DNA of 64,000 nt, from positions 190,789 to 254,788 of the forward strand of contig JAIKLF010000001.1 in the NCBI GenBank assembly GCA_019753405.1. The letters are read 5' to 3'. Shown piece after piece: positions 44,644 to 53,101 of this stretch. The notes beneath the pieces were generated by a model. The model saw only the letters and a program-made list of their open reading frames with translations. It was not told the DNA's origin and made no database searches. The translations under genes and the position numbers were made by a program. This stretch comes from Murdochiella sp. Marseille-P8839 (GTDB lineage Bacteria; Bacillota; Clostridia; Tissierellales; Peptoniphilaceae). Numbering within the stretch: position 1 is the stretch's first letter; the number at the start of each line of letters is the position of its first letter.

Positions 44644-45948
44644 ATGAAAATCACGAAACAGGCGCGTCAGCGCGCAAAAGAGCTGTTGCAGTTTATTGAC
44701 GGTTCCCCGACCGCCTACCAGGCGACGGAACAGGAAAAAGCGCTTCTGAACAAAGCAGGATTTACGCAGCTTACGCTGACTTCCCGCTGGAAACTAGAGC
44801 CCGAAAAAACGTACTATGTGGAAATTTCGGATGCCACAATTTTCGCCTTTCGTACAGCAAAACAGGCGGATGCCGGTTTTCACATCATCGGTGCGCACAA
44901 TGACTCGCCGGGTTTTCAGCTGAAACAGAACGTGAATATGCCGCGAAGCGGATACGGTCAGCTCAATGTTGAGCCCTACGGCGGATTGATTTTGCGCACC
45001 TGGCTGGATCGTCCGCTTTCCGTGGCCGGCCGTTTGCTGGTGAAAGACGACTCGCCGCGCGGATATGCCGTGAAGAAAACTCATCTCACCCGACCGCTGG
45101 TGATCATCCCCAGCTTGGCCATCCATATGGACCGCGAGGTGAACAAAAATGGTGAAATTAGGCCGCAGAATGGCATGGCACCGATTTGGTGTATGGCGGA
45201 TGAATCGGGTAAGAAAGGCGATTTTCTGGCGGTTATTGCGCAGGAAGTCGGCATTTCCCGCGAAGCAATTTTGGATGCGGATCTCTTCCTCTATGATGTG
45301 CAAAAGGGAATGTTCCTCGGAGAAAATGAAGAATTTCTTTCCGTCGGACGCCTGGACAACCTGGCCATGTGCCATGCCGCGACCACGGCGCTGACGCAGG
45401 CGAAGACGGCAAACGTGCATCAGGTCATCGCTTTGCACGACCATGAAGAAATCGGCTCAATGAGTCGTAAAGGGGCGGATTCGGCGACGCTTCGAGATGT
45501 TCTTTCGCGCATTGTCCGCAGTCTTGGTGGCAACGAGGAAGATTTCGCGATTGCGTTAGCCAAGAGCTTCACCGTTTCCTGCGATATGGCACATGCCGTG
45601 CATCCCAATCATACGGATTGCGCAGATCCGACCAATCGTCCGCTTCTCAATCACGGCCCGGTGCTGAAATATGCAGCCTCCAAGAGCTACATTACCGATG
45701 GGGAAGGCGGTGCGCGTGTGCGCCTTTACGCGAAAAAAGCCAGCGTGACCTTCCAAACGTTCCACAATCATTCCGATAAGCGTGGAGGTGCCACGATCGG
45801 CGCGATGGATGAGCAATGGACAACCATCTTAAATGCTGACGTCGGAAACCCCGTCCTCGGCATGCATTCCGTGCGCGAATTGGGCGGTGTGGCCGACCAC
45901 GACGCCATGATTCGCACCTTAACCGCTTTTTTGAACGATGAACAATAA
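44644..45948 (+). CDS. apeB: M18 family aminopeptidase
   Basis: A 434-residue zinc aminopeptidase with preference for acidic or neutral N-termini. HIIGAHNDSPGF holds the first metal His/Asp, VNKNGEIRPQNGMAPIW and LDADLFLYDVQKG are family-typical, DHEEIGS carries the catalytic and metal Glu, and HPNHTDCADP and FHNHSDKRGG lie near the end. ATG follows AAAGGAGAAAGC. The last 11 bases overlap the next gene, implying coupling. Confidence 0.94.
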   Translation: MKITKQARQRAKELLQFIDGSPTAYQATEQEKALLNKAGFTQLTLTSRWKLEPEKTYYVEISDATIFAFRTAKQADAGFHIIGAHNDSPGFQLKQNVNMPRSGYGQLNVEPYGGLILRTWLDRPLSVAGRLLVKDDSPRGYAVKKTHLTRPLVIIPSLAIHMDREVNKNGEIRPQNGMAPIWCMADESGKKGDFLAVIAQEVGISREAILDADLFLYDVQKGMFLGENEEFLSVGRLDNLAMCHAATTALTQAKTANVHQVIALHDHEEIGSMSRKGADSATLRDVLSRIVRSLGGNEEDFAIALAKSFTVSCDMAHAVHPNHTDCADPTNRPLLNHGPVLKYAASKSYITDGEGGARVRLYAKKASVTFQTFHNHSDKRGGATIGAMDEQWTTILNADVGNPVLGMHSVRELGGVADHDAMIRTLTAFLNDEQ

Positions 45949-47395
45949 GTTGGACAATCGATTTGCCGATCGGGAATATTCCGCGACCATGACCGACCTT
46001 ACGGTGGATGGTCGCGGCATCGGGCACCTGACGGCTCAGGACGTCTTTTTTACGCCGCATGGTTCCGTTCCTCTGCCCGAAGAGGACATCGGACGAACTG
46101 TTTTTGTCTACGGCGCCTTACCGGGGGATGTCGTGCGCCTTCGTGTCCACAAACGGAAAAAGAATATCCTTGAGGCGCAGGCGGTGGAACTGCTTACACC
46201 TTCGACCGGGCGGCGTTCGATCTCGTCCAATCCCTATGTCCAAAATGACGGCACCTCTTTTTTCAGTGACAAGTCCGAGGACGATTTGCTTTCTCCGCAT
46301 GACGGTTTTCCGCTTCTTGCCTGGAATCCGGCAGAACAGAAAGCGTGGAAAATGCGACGCGTGCACGAAGCACTGGTTCGTGTTGGCGGTTTTTCCGCTT
46401 CGGATTTGCCGGAAATGGGGTGGATTTCCGACGAGGAAACGCACTACCGCAATAAGATTAATCTTCGTCTGGCGTCGGACGGGCGTCTGGGCGATACTGC
46501 GCGAGACGGGAAGGTACGTCCGCTTTCTTCCTATGTTATTGCTGCGCCAATTTTAGAACAAAAACTACAGCAGTGGAATGCACTGGCCTTGCAGACTCCA
46601 AACTGGGCCAAGACCTTCTCCGCCGTGCACATGGTGATTTTGCGTGCAAACGAAAAGGGGGAGACGCTGGCGGCTCTCATTACCGATCCGCTTTCTTCGG
46701 CACAACGCAAGGCTCTCTTTGTCCTTCTGCAACCTCTGTCGTTTACGGTGCTCTGCCAGGGACAGAATCGCCGCCCGGGCGACGTGCGCCTGCGTGAGCC
46801 ACTCGTTTACGCCACGACGCAGAAAACCCTGCAAACGACGCTGCACGGCCTCTTCTTTACGGTTTCTCCACCTTCGTTCTTTCAGGTGAATCGATTCTTG
46901 ACACCTGCGCTGTATGCGAAAGCCCTTTCATTCTTTTCTGATTTACCCGACGCCACCGTCCTCGACCTATACTGCGGTACCGGAACCACCTCGCTGCTTC
47001 TTGCGCAGCAGGCGAAGCGCGTCATCGGCGTCGAAATGGTTGAAGCCGCCGTCGCGGATGCCCGTCAAAATGCCGAACGCAACGGCCTACCCAATGTTTC
47101 CTTTATCGCGGCCAAAGCCGAAGAAATTCTTCCGCCCCTGACAACTGATTTCGCGAAGAAGCGCCTTTGCGTTCTCGTCGATCCACCGCGCAAGGGCTTG
47201 GATGAAAGCGTGCGCCGTGCACTTCTTTCTACCGATCTTCGCGAACTTGTCTATATTTCCTGCTATCCCGAGACCCTTGCCCGCGACCTTCGCGACTTTC
47301 GTCAGCAAGGTTGGACCCTGGACAGCCTCTGTGTGGCGGATATGTTTCCCAATACGCCGGAGATTGAGACGGTGGTGCGGATGCGGCGGATATGA
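45938..47395 (+). CDS. rlmD: RNA (uracil-5-)-methyltransferase, RlmD/TrmA class
   Basis: A 485-residue SAM-dependent methyltransferase of 23S rRNA uridine. A TRAM domain occupies the first 90 residues (TVDGRGIGHL, GALPGDVVRLRVHKRK). The catalytic domain has VLDLYCGTGTTSLLLAQQA, VEMVEAAVADARQNAERNG, VLVDPPRKGLDE and the nucleophile Cys in YISCYPETLARDL, which reads SCYP where SCNP or SCDP is usual. The [4Fe-4S] cysteines of E. coli RlmD are not evident, as in other Gram-positive relatives. This is the last gene before the mobile region. Position specificity is inferred only from family. Confidence 0.9.
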   Translation: MNNKLDNRFADREYSATMTDLTVDGRGIGHLTAQDVFFTPHGSVPLPEEDIGRTVFVYGALPGDVVRLRVHKRKKNILEAQAVELLTPSTGRRSISSNPYVQNDGTSFFSDKSEDDLLSPHDGFPLLAWNPAEQKAWKMRRVHEALVRVGGFSASDLPEMGWISDEETHYRNKINLRLASDGRLGDTARDGKVRPLSSYVIAAPILEQKLQQWNALALQTPNWAKTFSAVHMVILRANEKGETLAALITDPLSSAQRKALFVLLQPLSFTVLCQGQNRRPGDVRLREPLVYATTQKTLQTTLHGLFFTVSPPSFFQVNRFLTPALYAKALSFFSDLPDATVLDLYCGTGTTSLLLAQQAKRVIGVEMVEAAVADARQNAERNGLPNVSFIAAKAEEILPPLTTDFAKKRLCVLVDPPRKGLDESVRRALLSTDLRELVYISCYPETLARDLRDFRQQGWTLDSLCVADMFPNTPEIETVVRMRRI

Positions 47396-47501
47396 ATAAG
47401 ATCGTAGTTACTATTGACAAGAAAGATGAAAACACAAATCTTGGAGTGGAGGGAATGGTAAAAAACGTGATGCCTAGGGGTAAGAGCAACCAAAAATGTC
47501 G

Positions 47502-47550
47502 TTCCGATAAATGACATCACATCATTCCGATAGAATATATTGTTCCGATA
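47502..47550 (+). promoter_or_regulatory. Three TTCCGATA repeats upstream of the Fic gene
   Basis: TTCCGATA occurs at 47502-47509, 47525-47532 and 47543-47550, spaced 23 and 18 bases, followed by a TATAGT-like element and then GGGGAGG. The repeat may be an operator for the N-terminal DNA-binding part of the Fic protein or another regulator. This is inference from spacing only. Confidence 0.45.
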
Positions 47551-47589
47551 AAGTGATATAGTAAAAATAGCGAGGGGAGGTGAGAACTT

Positions 47590-48480
47590 ATGTTTATGAC
47601 CGTAAAAGAAGCCGCAGAAAAATGGGGGATTTCCGACAGACGAGTTAGAGTATTGTGTGCGGAAGGGAAAATTTCGGGTGCGTATCAGAAAGGACGCGGT
47701 TGGAAGATACCGATTGATGCTGAAAAGCCTACGGATGGTAGATTTAAGTCAAAGGAAAGCCTCCTATCCCAGATTGACCGTAAGAAACAGGAGTTGGATG
47801 GAAAACGGCCTCTGACTGCAGGAGAACTGGAGAGATTAACCGAGGAGTTCGCGATCGAGTACACGTACAATTCCAATGCCATTGAAGGCAACACGTTGAC
47901 GCTTCGTGAAACCGATCTGGTTCTTCGTGGGTTGACGATCGATAAAAAGCCTTTGAAGGATCACATGGAAGCGGTAGGTCATAAAGAAGCGTTCGACCTT
48001 GTTTGTGAGCTGGTAACAGCGAAATCACCCCTCACCGAAAGTGTCATCAAGCAGATCCATTCTCTCGTGCTTTGGGATAAGAAGGATGACCGTGGCGTAT
48101 ATAGACGAGTTCCTGTTCGCATTATGGGAGCACATCATGAGCCTGTGCAGCCCTATCTGATCGAACCGAAGATGGAACAGCTTCTTTCCGATTATGCCGC
48201 AAATGAAGAGCATATTGTAACCAAACTTGCCCGTTTCCATATCCAATTTGAAAGCATCCATCCTTTTATCGACGGTAACGGACGTACAGGCAGGCTTATT
48301 GTGAATTTGGAGCTGATGAAGGCAGGATACCCGCCGATCGACATCAAATTCACGGACAGACTTGCCTATTACAACGCTTTTGACGAATATCATGTGAAGC
48401 ACAATCTTTCTGCGATGGAAGACCTGTTCGCAGGGTACCTCAACACAAGGCTCGACACGTATTTAAAAATAATAAAGTAG
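47590..48480 (+). CDS. Fic family protein with an N-terminal DNA-binding domain
   Basis: A 296-residue protein. Residues 1-45 form a MerR/excisionase-like helix-turn-helix (TVKEAAEKWGISDRRVRVLCAEGKI). The inhibitory helix motif SNAIEGN is at residues 95-101, and the Fic core HPFIDGNGRTGR, with catalytic His at 224, is intact. It should AMPylate (or otherwise modify) a target and be self-inhibited. ATG follows GGGGAGGTGAGAACTT. The arrangement resembles regulator-Fic fusions seen near other mobile-element genes. It is the first gene past the housekeeping region and seems intact. Confidence 0.9.
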   Translation: MFMTVKEAAEKWGISDRRVRVLCAEGKISGAYQKGRGWKIPIDAEKPTDGRFKSKESLLSQIDRKKQELDGKRPLTAGELERLTEEFAIEYTYNSNAIEGNTLTLRETDLVLRGLTIDKKPLKDHMEAVGHKEAFDLVCELVTAKSPLTESVIKQIHSLVLWDKKDDRGVYRRVPVRIMGAHHEPVQPYLIEPKMEQLLSDYAANEEHIVTKLARFHIQFESIHPFIDGNGRTGRLIVNLELMKAGYPPIDIKFTDRLAYYNAFDEYHVKHNLSAMEDLFAGYLNTRLDTYLKIIK

Positions 48481-48535
48481 TAAAGCAAGGCGGAACCTTA
48501 ATTTCTTTTGAGGGGATTGCGTAGAGGTGAGGTGG

Positions 48536-48754
48536 ATGGTGACAAACCGGGATTCGCTTTGGGCAAAAAAGGGAGAACAGTACGGCCAATATTACTGGTT
48601 GCCGCTTTCGCAACACTTGGAAGATACACGACAAATTTGCGGGCTCTTGTGGGAACATTGGCTTTCGCCGGGCGTCCGCCGGTTTTTGTGCGAAAACGCA
48701 TTTGGCGGAGTTTCTGATGACCTGGTCAAACGCACATTGCAACTGTTATGGTGA
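48536..48754 (+). pseudogene. Cas3 N-terminal remnant
   Basis: A 72-residue stub whose sequence LWAKKGEQYGQYYWLPLSQHLEDT, followed by QICGLLWEHWLSPGVRRFL, matches the start of type I (I-E-like) CRISPR nuclease-helicase Cas3. It ends with two stop codons before the HD nuclease motif (HDIGK) would appear, and no helicase part follows. No other cas gene or CRISPR array of standard form lies in the window. ATG 48536 follows AGAGGTGAGGTGG. It is a vestige of a deleted type I system. Confidence 0.7.
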
Positions 48755-48789
48755 TGATTCCTGTTGAGCACAGAAAGTGAGGCCAAGAA

Positions 48790-49275
48790 ATGGTTGTAAA
48801 AAACACAGCAAACATCGGTTTTGAAAGAAAAATCTGGGATGCTGCTTGTGTTCTGTGGGGGCATATTCCAGCATCCGAATATCGAAACGTCATCATCGGA
48901 TTGATTTTCTTGAAATATATTTCTACGGGTATGCGTGCGATAGAGGCAGATAATCCAAAATTGAAAGACGTCCTTCCTAAGAATTATGCCAGTTCCGATT
49001 TAGACAAAAGGGTACTGGGTGATGTGGTTGATCTTTTTACCAATATGGATATGAGAGAGACCGAGGGAAACCGTGATGTACTTGGCAGAACTTATGAGTA
49101 CTGCATCGCCCAGTTTGCCGAGAAGGAAGGCAAAGGCGGTGGAGAGTTCTACACACCTTCAAGCATCGTAAATACGCTGGTTTCAATTTTGAAGCCTTAT
49201 TCGAATTGCAGAGTATATGAAATGATAATACCGAAATTGATACAATTTAACGATTATAAAAGAGCGGTTGCTTAG
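48790..49275 (+). pseudogene. hsdM: hsdM fragment (type I restriction-modification methylase)
   Basis: A 161-residue frame: FERKIWDAACVLWGHIPASEYRNVIIGLIFLKYIS is the N-terminal helical domain of HsdM, then GMRAIEADNPKLKDVLPKNYASSDLDKR and GRTYEYCIAQFAEKEGKGGGEFYTPSSIV are later parts. The 60-odd residues expected between KYIS and MRAIE are missing in frame, and the sequence leaves the family after NCRVYE, where DPCCGSGGM should begin the SAM site. It therefore has an internal deletion and a 3' truncation and cannot methylate. No hsdR or hsdS is present. Confidence 0.85.
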
Positions 49276-49368
49276 GGGGACTCAAAAGTTTTTGGGGTGT
49301 GCAAGCCTTAAAAAGCAGAAAAATCAACCGATTTCATAAACACCATTTTGCGGGTTCTATCTCTAAAG

Positions 49369-49385
49369 CTTACATCAACTGTAAG
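49369..49385 (+). promoter_or_regulatory. Palindromic operator candidate upstream of the BceAB-like genes
   Basis: CTTACA-TCAAC-TGTAAG is a perfect 6-5-6 inverted repeat 134 bases upstream of the ABC ATPase gene. BceR-type regulators recognise TNACA...TGTAA-type repeats in other Firmicutes; here the spacer is five bases. The rest of 49276-49518 holds no gene. Confidence 0.55.
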
Positions 49386-49518
49386 TGTTATTCTCTCCTA
49401 TTCGATGTTACGATCAATACATCAAGAGCAGGCATTTTTAGAAAATCTACTGCGACTCCCACATGACAGATTTATGTAGTAGCTTATTGTCTTCGCTCAA
49501 GAAAAGGAGATGTTTTTA

Positions 49519-50292
49519 ATGCAAACAATACTAAACGTTCAGTCTTTAAAAAAATATTACGGAAAAGATCCGAATGTAACAAAAGCCTTGGATGGCGTGT
49601 CATTTCAAGTCATGCAAGGCGAATTTTTAGGCATCATGGGAGCGAGCGGCTCAGGTAAGACGACACTCCTTAATTGTCTGGCAACCATCATCAAGCCGAC
49701 AGCGGGCTCCATTCATATGCAGAACATGGAACTAAGCAACCTAAGAGAAGATGAGCTGGCAAACTACAGGGGCAATGAAATCGGATATTTGTTTCAAAAT
49801 TTTGAGTTGATTGACAACTTAACAGCTAAAGAAAATATTCTCTTGCCTCTTTCCCTGCATAATGTTTCCGAGAAAGAAAGCGCACAGAGATTAAATCTGT
49901 TATCCGACTGCTTGGATATAAAAGATGTGCTTAACAAATTCCCATCTCAGATGTCGGGCGGTCAAAAACAAAGGGTGGCGGCTGCTCGTGCCTTGATTTT
50001 GAATCCAAATATTGTTTTTGCGGATGAGCCCACAGGGGCCCTCGATTCTAAAAATGCAAGAATCCTAATGGAACGATTAGCCAAAATGAACGCCATGGAA
50101 AAAACGACGATTCTCATGGTCACTCATAATTCTTATGCGGCAAGTTTTTGTAATCGGATTCTTTTTATTCAGGATGGGAAGCTTTATCACGAAATCAGAC
50201 GAGACCGTCCACGGGAAACACAGGAAGATTTCTACCAAAGAATCTTGAAAGTGATGTCCACCTTTGCCGGAGGTGATCAGTATGTTTTCTAA
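49519..50292 (+). CDS. BceA-type ABC transporter ATPase
   Basis: A 257-residue ABC ATPase of the MacB/BceA kind. Walker A is GASGSGKTT, the signature is MSGGQKQRVAAARAL, Walker B is IVFADEPTGALD and the H-loop is VTHN. ATG 49519 follows AAAAGGAGATG; an upstream ATG three codons earlier has no spacing for a site. It overlaps the permease gene. With the permease and the two-component genes it forms a peptide-antibiotic sensing and resistance module. Confidence 0.93.
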   Translation: MQTILNVQSLKKYYGKDPNVTKALDGVSFQVMQGEFLGIMGASGSGKTTLLNCLATIIKPTAGSIHMQNMELSNLREDELANYRGNEIGYLFQNFELIDNLTAKENILLPLSLHNVSEKESAQRLNLLSDCLDIKDVLNKFPSQMSGGQKQRVAAARALILNPNIVFADEPTGALDSKNARILMERLAKMNAMEKTTILMVTHNSYAASFCNRILFIQDGKLYHEIRRDRPRETQEDFYQRILKVMSTFAGGDQYVF

Positions 50293-52336
50293 ATTAGTGG
50301 CCAGAAACAGTAAAAGAAATCGAAAAGACAACTTGCTATATTTTAGCTCCATGATTATTTCAATCGTTGCCTTTTATATTGTCCTTTCCTTGTCAAATCA
50401 GGATGTGATGACCTTCCTGAAGAAAATGGAAAGCGATGCGGTCGCTCGCTTGATGAGCATTATTCCTGTTTTCTATCTGACGAGTCTGTTTATTTTATTC
50501 TTCTTGGTCTATTTTGCAGGCAGCATTCAGATCGAGCGAAGAAAACACGAATTCGGCGTATATTTAACATTGGGTATGAAACGAAGTCGATTGTTTGTCA
50601 TGCTTTTGTTGGAAGAATTGCGTAATAGCTTTATTGCCCTTGCGATTGGCCTTCCTGTTGCCGTACTGCTGTCTGAATTGATCAGCCTTGTAACGGCAAA
50701 AGTCGTCGGCCTGGGAATCATTGGGCATCAATTTTCTTTCTCTTTTATCGCTGTTATTTTCACGGTTATTGGTTTCCTTTTGGTAAAAGTGCTCTCCTGT
50801 ATCTTTTTAAGTTTCAAGGTGACGGGTAAAGAAATTGGAGAGCTTTTGACGGATTCTCCATCCGGAATCAAAAAGCAACTTCCTAAAATCATCTATATTG
50901 CATCGATGATCTTAGGTATCCTGATGCTGATCAAAGCTTATAAGCTCGGCATCAGCGGTGATGCTTGGCTTAATATAAAAATGATGGGAGTGACCCTATT
51001 ATTAGGCGGTCTTGGCACCATCCTCCTGTTTTTTGGCTTAAGAACCGTTATTGGATTTTTAGCCGGCACAGGAAATCGAAATAAGAAAAAACTCCATGCC
51101 TTTAATTTTAGACAAATTCAGGAATTAGTCATTCGCCGTTCTACGACGGTAGCTATTTGTTCTCTTTTAATATTTTCAGCCCTTTGCTTATTTGGAGCAG
51201 GGATTGCCTTTTCAACAGATCGGTCAGAAAATGCGCATATTTTAGATTACACATTTAGTAGTGAGGATTGGGAAAAAGAACTTGACGCAAAACAGGTGGA
51301 GAGCCTACTCCAAAACGGAGGGATTGCTTCCAAATTTTCAAGCCTGCTGGAAATAAGGGTGGGGGCTCCAATAGAAACAAACGCTTTATCCCTTGACAAT
51401 CTAATCGAGCAAATCGAAAAGGCGGATTCAACGGAAGCTCAAGATACCCTGCTGCACAATTTAGCGAGTAGAAAGGATAGCTATTTCATTTCCTTAAGCG
51501 GCTATAATGAGCTAAGGAAAGTCGCCAATCTTGAGCCACTTGCTTTGCAAGATGATGAAGCGATTTTGTATATGGGCAAGGACTTCTTGCTTGAAGAAGC
51601 ACTTTTGAACTCCATTATCAAAACAGAACCTAGCATTCAGCAGTCGGGGAACTCGCTGACCCTGGTCGGACAAGTTGAATCCTTACCTATTGTCACAGAT
51701 CGTGCGATTACCTTGGCCTTTGCTTTGATCGTACCTGACCAGGTTTTTGATTCATACACAGGGGGGGACTATTCAAATTATGTCAGTGCTGTGTTGGATC
51801 CTGATTTTGTTCAGGAAAAAGGCTTAATGCAAGCGATCATGGAGATCAATAGTTCTTTAGACCCAATGCCCATCCATTATGAAAGCTATCTACAAAATAT
51901 GGGCAGACAATTGTTTTATACAGTAGCGGCAAGCTATTTGACGATTTATTTAGCCATTATTTTTCTTGTTGTAGCTAATACAGCCATCGGCGTTCAATTT
52001 TTGATGGGGCAACGAAAAACACACAAGCGTTATCATACTCTGGTTCATCTGGGAGCGACCTATCAGACCTTGTGCAAGTCTGCAAGAAAGCAAGTCAACT
52101 GGTACTTTGGTTTACCAATCGCTATAGCCTTAATCAACAGCATTTTTGGTGTTATGACTTTGTTTGCCGCTTTATTGCCGTCATCCGGCTTGAAAGCAAA
52201 TCTTGGATTGCAGTTGCTGATTGCCGGTGTTGCCATTTTTGTCTTAGCCATTATCGAATACATCTATATGACCTTAGTTAAAAAGAGTAGCGATCGCTTT
52301 CTCTGGACATTGATGAAACCGAAAAGAATCGAATAA
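50282..52336 (+). CDS. BceB-type ABC transporter permease (FtsX domain)
   Basis: A 684-residue membrane protein with about ten helices: one at the N-terminus, an FtsX block near residues 55-190, further helices near 210-300, a large extracytoplasmic domain of about 220 residues (near 310-550), and a C-terminal FtsX block. IQIERRKHEFGVYLTLGMKRSRL is typical of BceB/VraG. ATG 50282 follows GGAGGTGATCAGT. The large external domain is expected to sense the antimicrobial peptide and signal to the histidine kinase. Confidence 0.92.
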   Translation: MFSKLVARNSKRNRKDNLLYFSSMIISIVAFYIVLSLSNQDVMTFLKKMESDAVARLMSIIPVFYLTSLFILFFLVYFAGSIQIERRKHEFGVYLTLGMKRSRLFVMLLLEELRNSFIALAIGLPVAVLLSELISLVTAKVVGLGIIGHQFSFSFIAVIFTVIGFLLVKVLSCIFLSFKVTGKEIGELLTDSPSGIKKQLPKIIYIASMILGILMLIKAYKLGISGDAWLNIKMMGVTLLLGGLGTILLFFGLRTVIGFLAGTGNRNKKKLHAFNFRQIQELVIRRSTTVAICSLLIFSALCLFGAGIAFSTDRSENAHILDYTFSSEDWEKELDAKQVESLLQNGGIASKFSSLLEIRVGAPIETNALSLDNLIEQIEKADSTEAQDTLLHNLASRKDSYFISLSGYNELRKVANLEPLALQDDEAILYMGKDFLLEEALLNSIIKTEPSIQQSGNSLTLVGQVESLPIVTDRAITLAFALIVPDQVFDSYTGGDYSNYVSAVLDPDFVQEKGLMQAIMEINSSLDPMPIHYESYLQNMGRQLFYTVAASYLTIYLAIIFLVVANTAIGVQFLMGQRKTHKRYHTLVHLGATYQTLCKSARKQVNWYFGLPIAIALINSIFGVMTLFAALLPSSGLKANLGLQLLIAGVAIFVLAIIEYIYMTLVKKSSDRFLWTLMKPKRIE

Positions 52337-52357
52337 TACTCAGGAGGGGGAAAGGAA

Positions 52358-53101
52358 GTGACAGATTTGAAGCGAATCTTAGTGATTGAGGATGAGGAGT
52401 TGATAAGAGAAGAACTGGTTATTATGCTGGAAAAAGCAGAATATCAAGTAGAGAAGATTACAGATTTTCATCATGTGACAGAGCAAATTATAAATTTGTC
52501 ACCGGATTTGATTGTATTGGATTTGAATCTTCCCAATGAGAGTGGCTTTCAGATTTGTAGGCGTATGAAAAATAAAAGCTCTTTTCCTATCCTGGTTCTT
52601 ACTTCCCGCGATCAATTAAAGGATGAAATTCAAGCTTTAAAATTAGGTGCCGATGAATATTTGACAAAACCTTTCCGGAAAGAACGGCTTTTGGCACGCA
52701 TTAAAAACCTATTGAGAAGATATGAAGGCAGAGCAAACCTTCTGGAGCGCAATAACTTTTTACTGGACAGGAACACCTACACTCTGTATATCGATGGAAA
52801 CTCTGTCGTGCTGCCACAAAATCAAGGCAAGTTATTAGAAGCCCTTCTAATTGCCGATTCAACTATTGTGACCAAAGAAGAGTTAGGTATGGCACTGTGG
52901 GGCACAACGGAGTTTATTGACGAAAATGCCTTGCAAGTCAACATGACAAGGTTAAGAAAAGTGATGAAAGAAGTAGGTATGGTTCAGCAAATAGAAACAG
53001 TGAGAGGTATGGGTTACAGACTGATTGGCGAAGATGGCAACTCAGACCAAGACAACAGTGAAAAAGACGATAGTGGTGCTTTCGATGAAACGATATTTTA
53101 A
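52358..53101 (+). CDS. BceR-type response regulator (OmpR family)
   Basis: A 247-residue regulator. The receiver has IEDEELIREEL with acidic pocket, the phospho-acceptor Asp in LIVLDLNLPNESG and the Lys in LTKPFRKE. A C-terminal winged helix (ENALQVNMTRLRKVMKE, IETVRGMGYRL) binds DNA. The start is GTG 52358 after GGAGGGGGAAAGGAA. The kinase gene overlaps its 3' end by 17 bases. Confidence 0.92.
   Translation: MTDLKRILVIEDEELIREELVIMLEKAEYQVEKITDFHHVTEQIINLSPDLIVLDLNLPNESGFQICRRMKNKSSFPILVLTSRDQLKDEIQALKLGADEYLTKPFRKERLLARIKNLLRRYEGRANLLERNNFLLDRNTYTLYIDGNSVVLPQNQGKLLEALLIADSTIVTKEELGMALWGTTEFIDENALQVNMTRLRKVMKEVGMVQQIETVRGMGYRLIGEDGNSDQDNSEKDDSGAFDETIF

Noticed and set aside
47392-47514. A 40-codon frame overlapping the rlmD stop (MNKIVVTIDKKDEN...)
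   Set aside because: The ATGA overlap is suggestive, but it lacks its own binding site and runs into the TTCCGATA repeat region; it may be a remnant.
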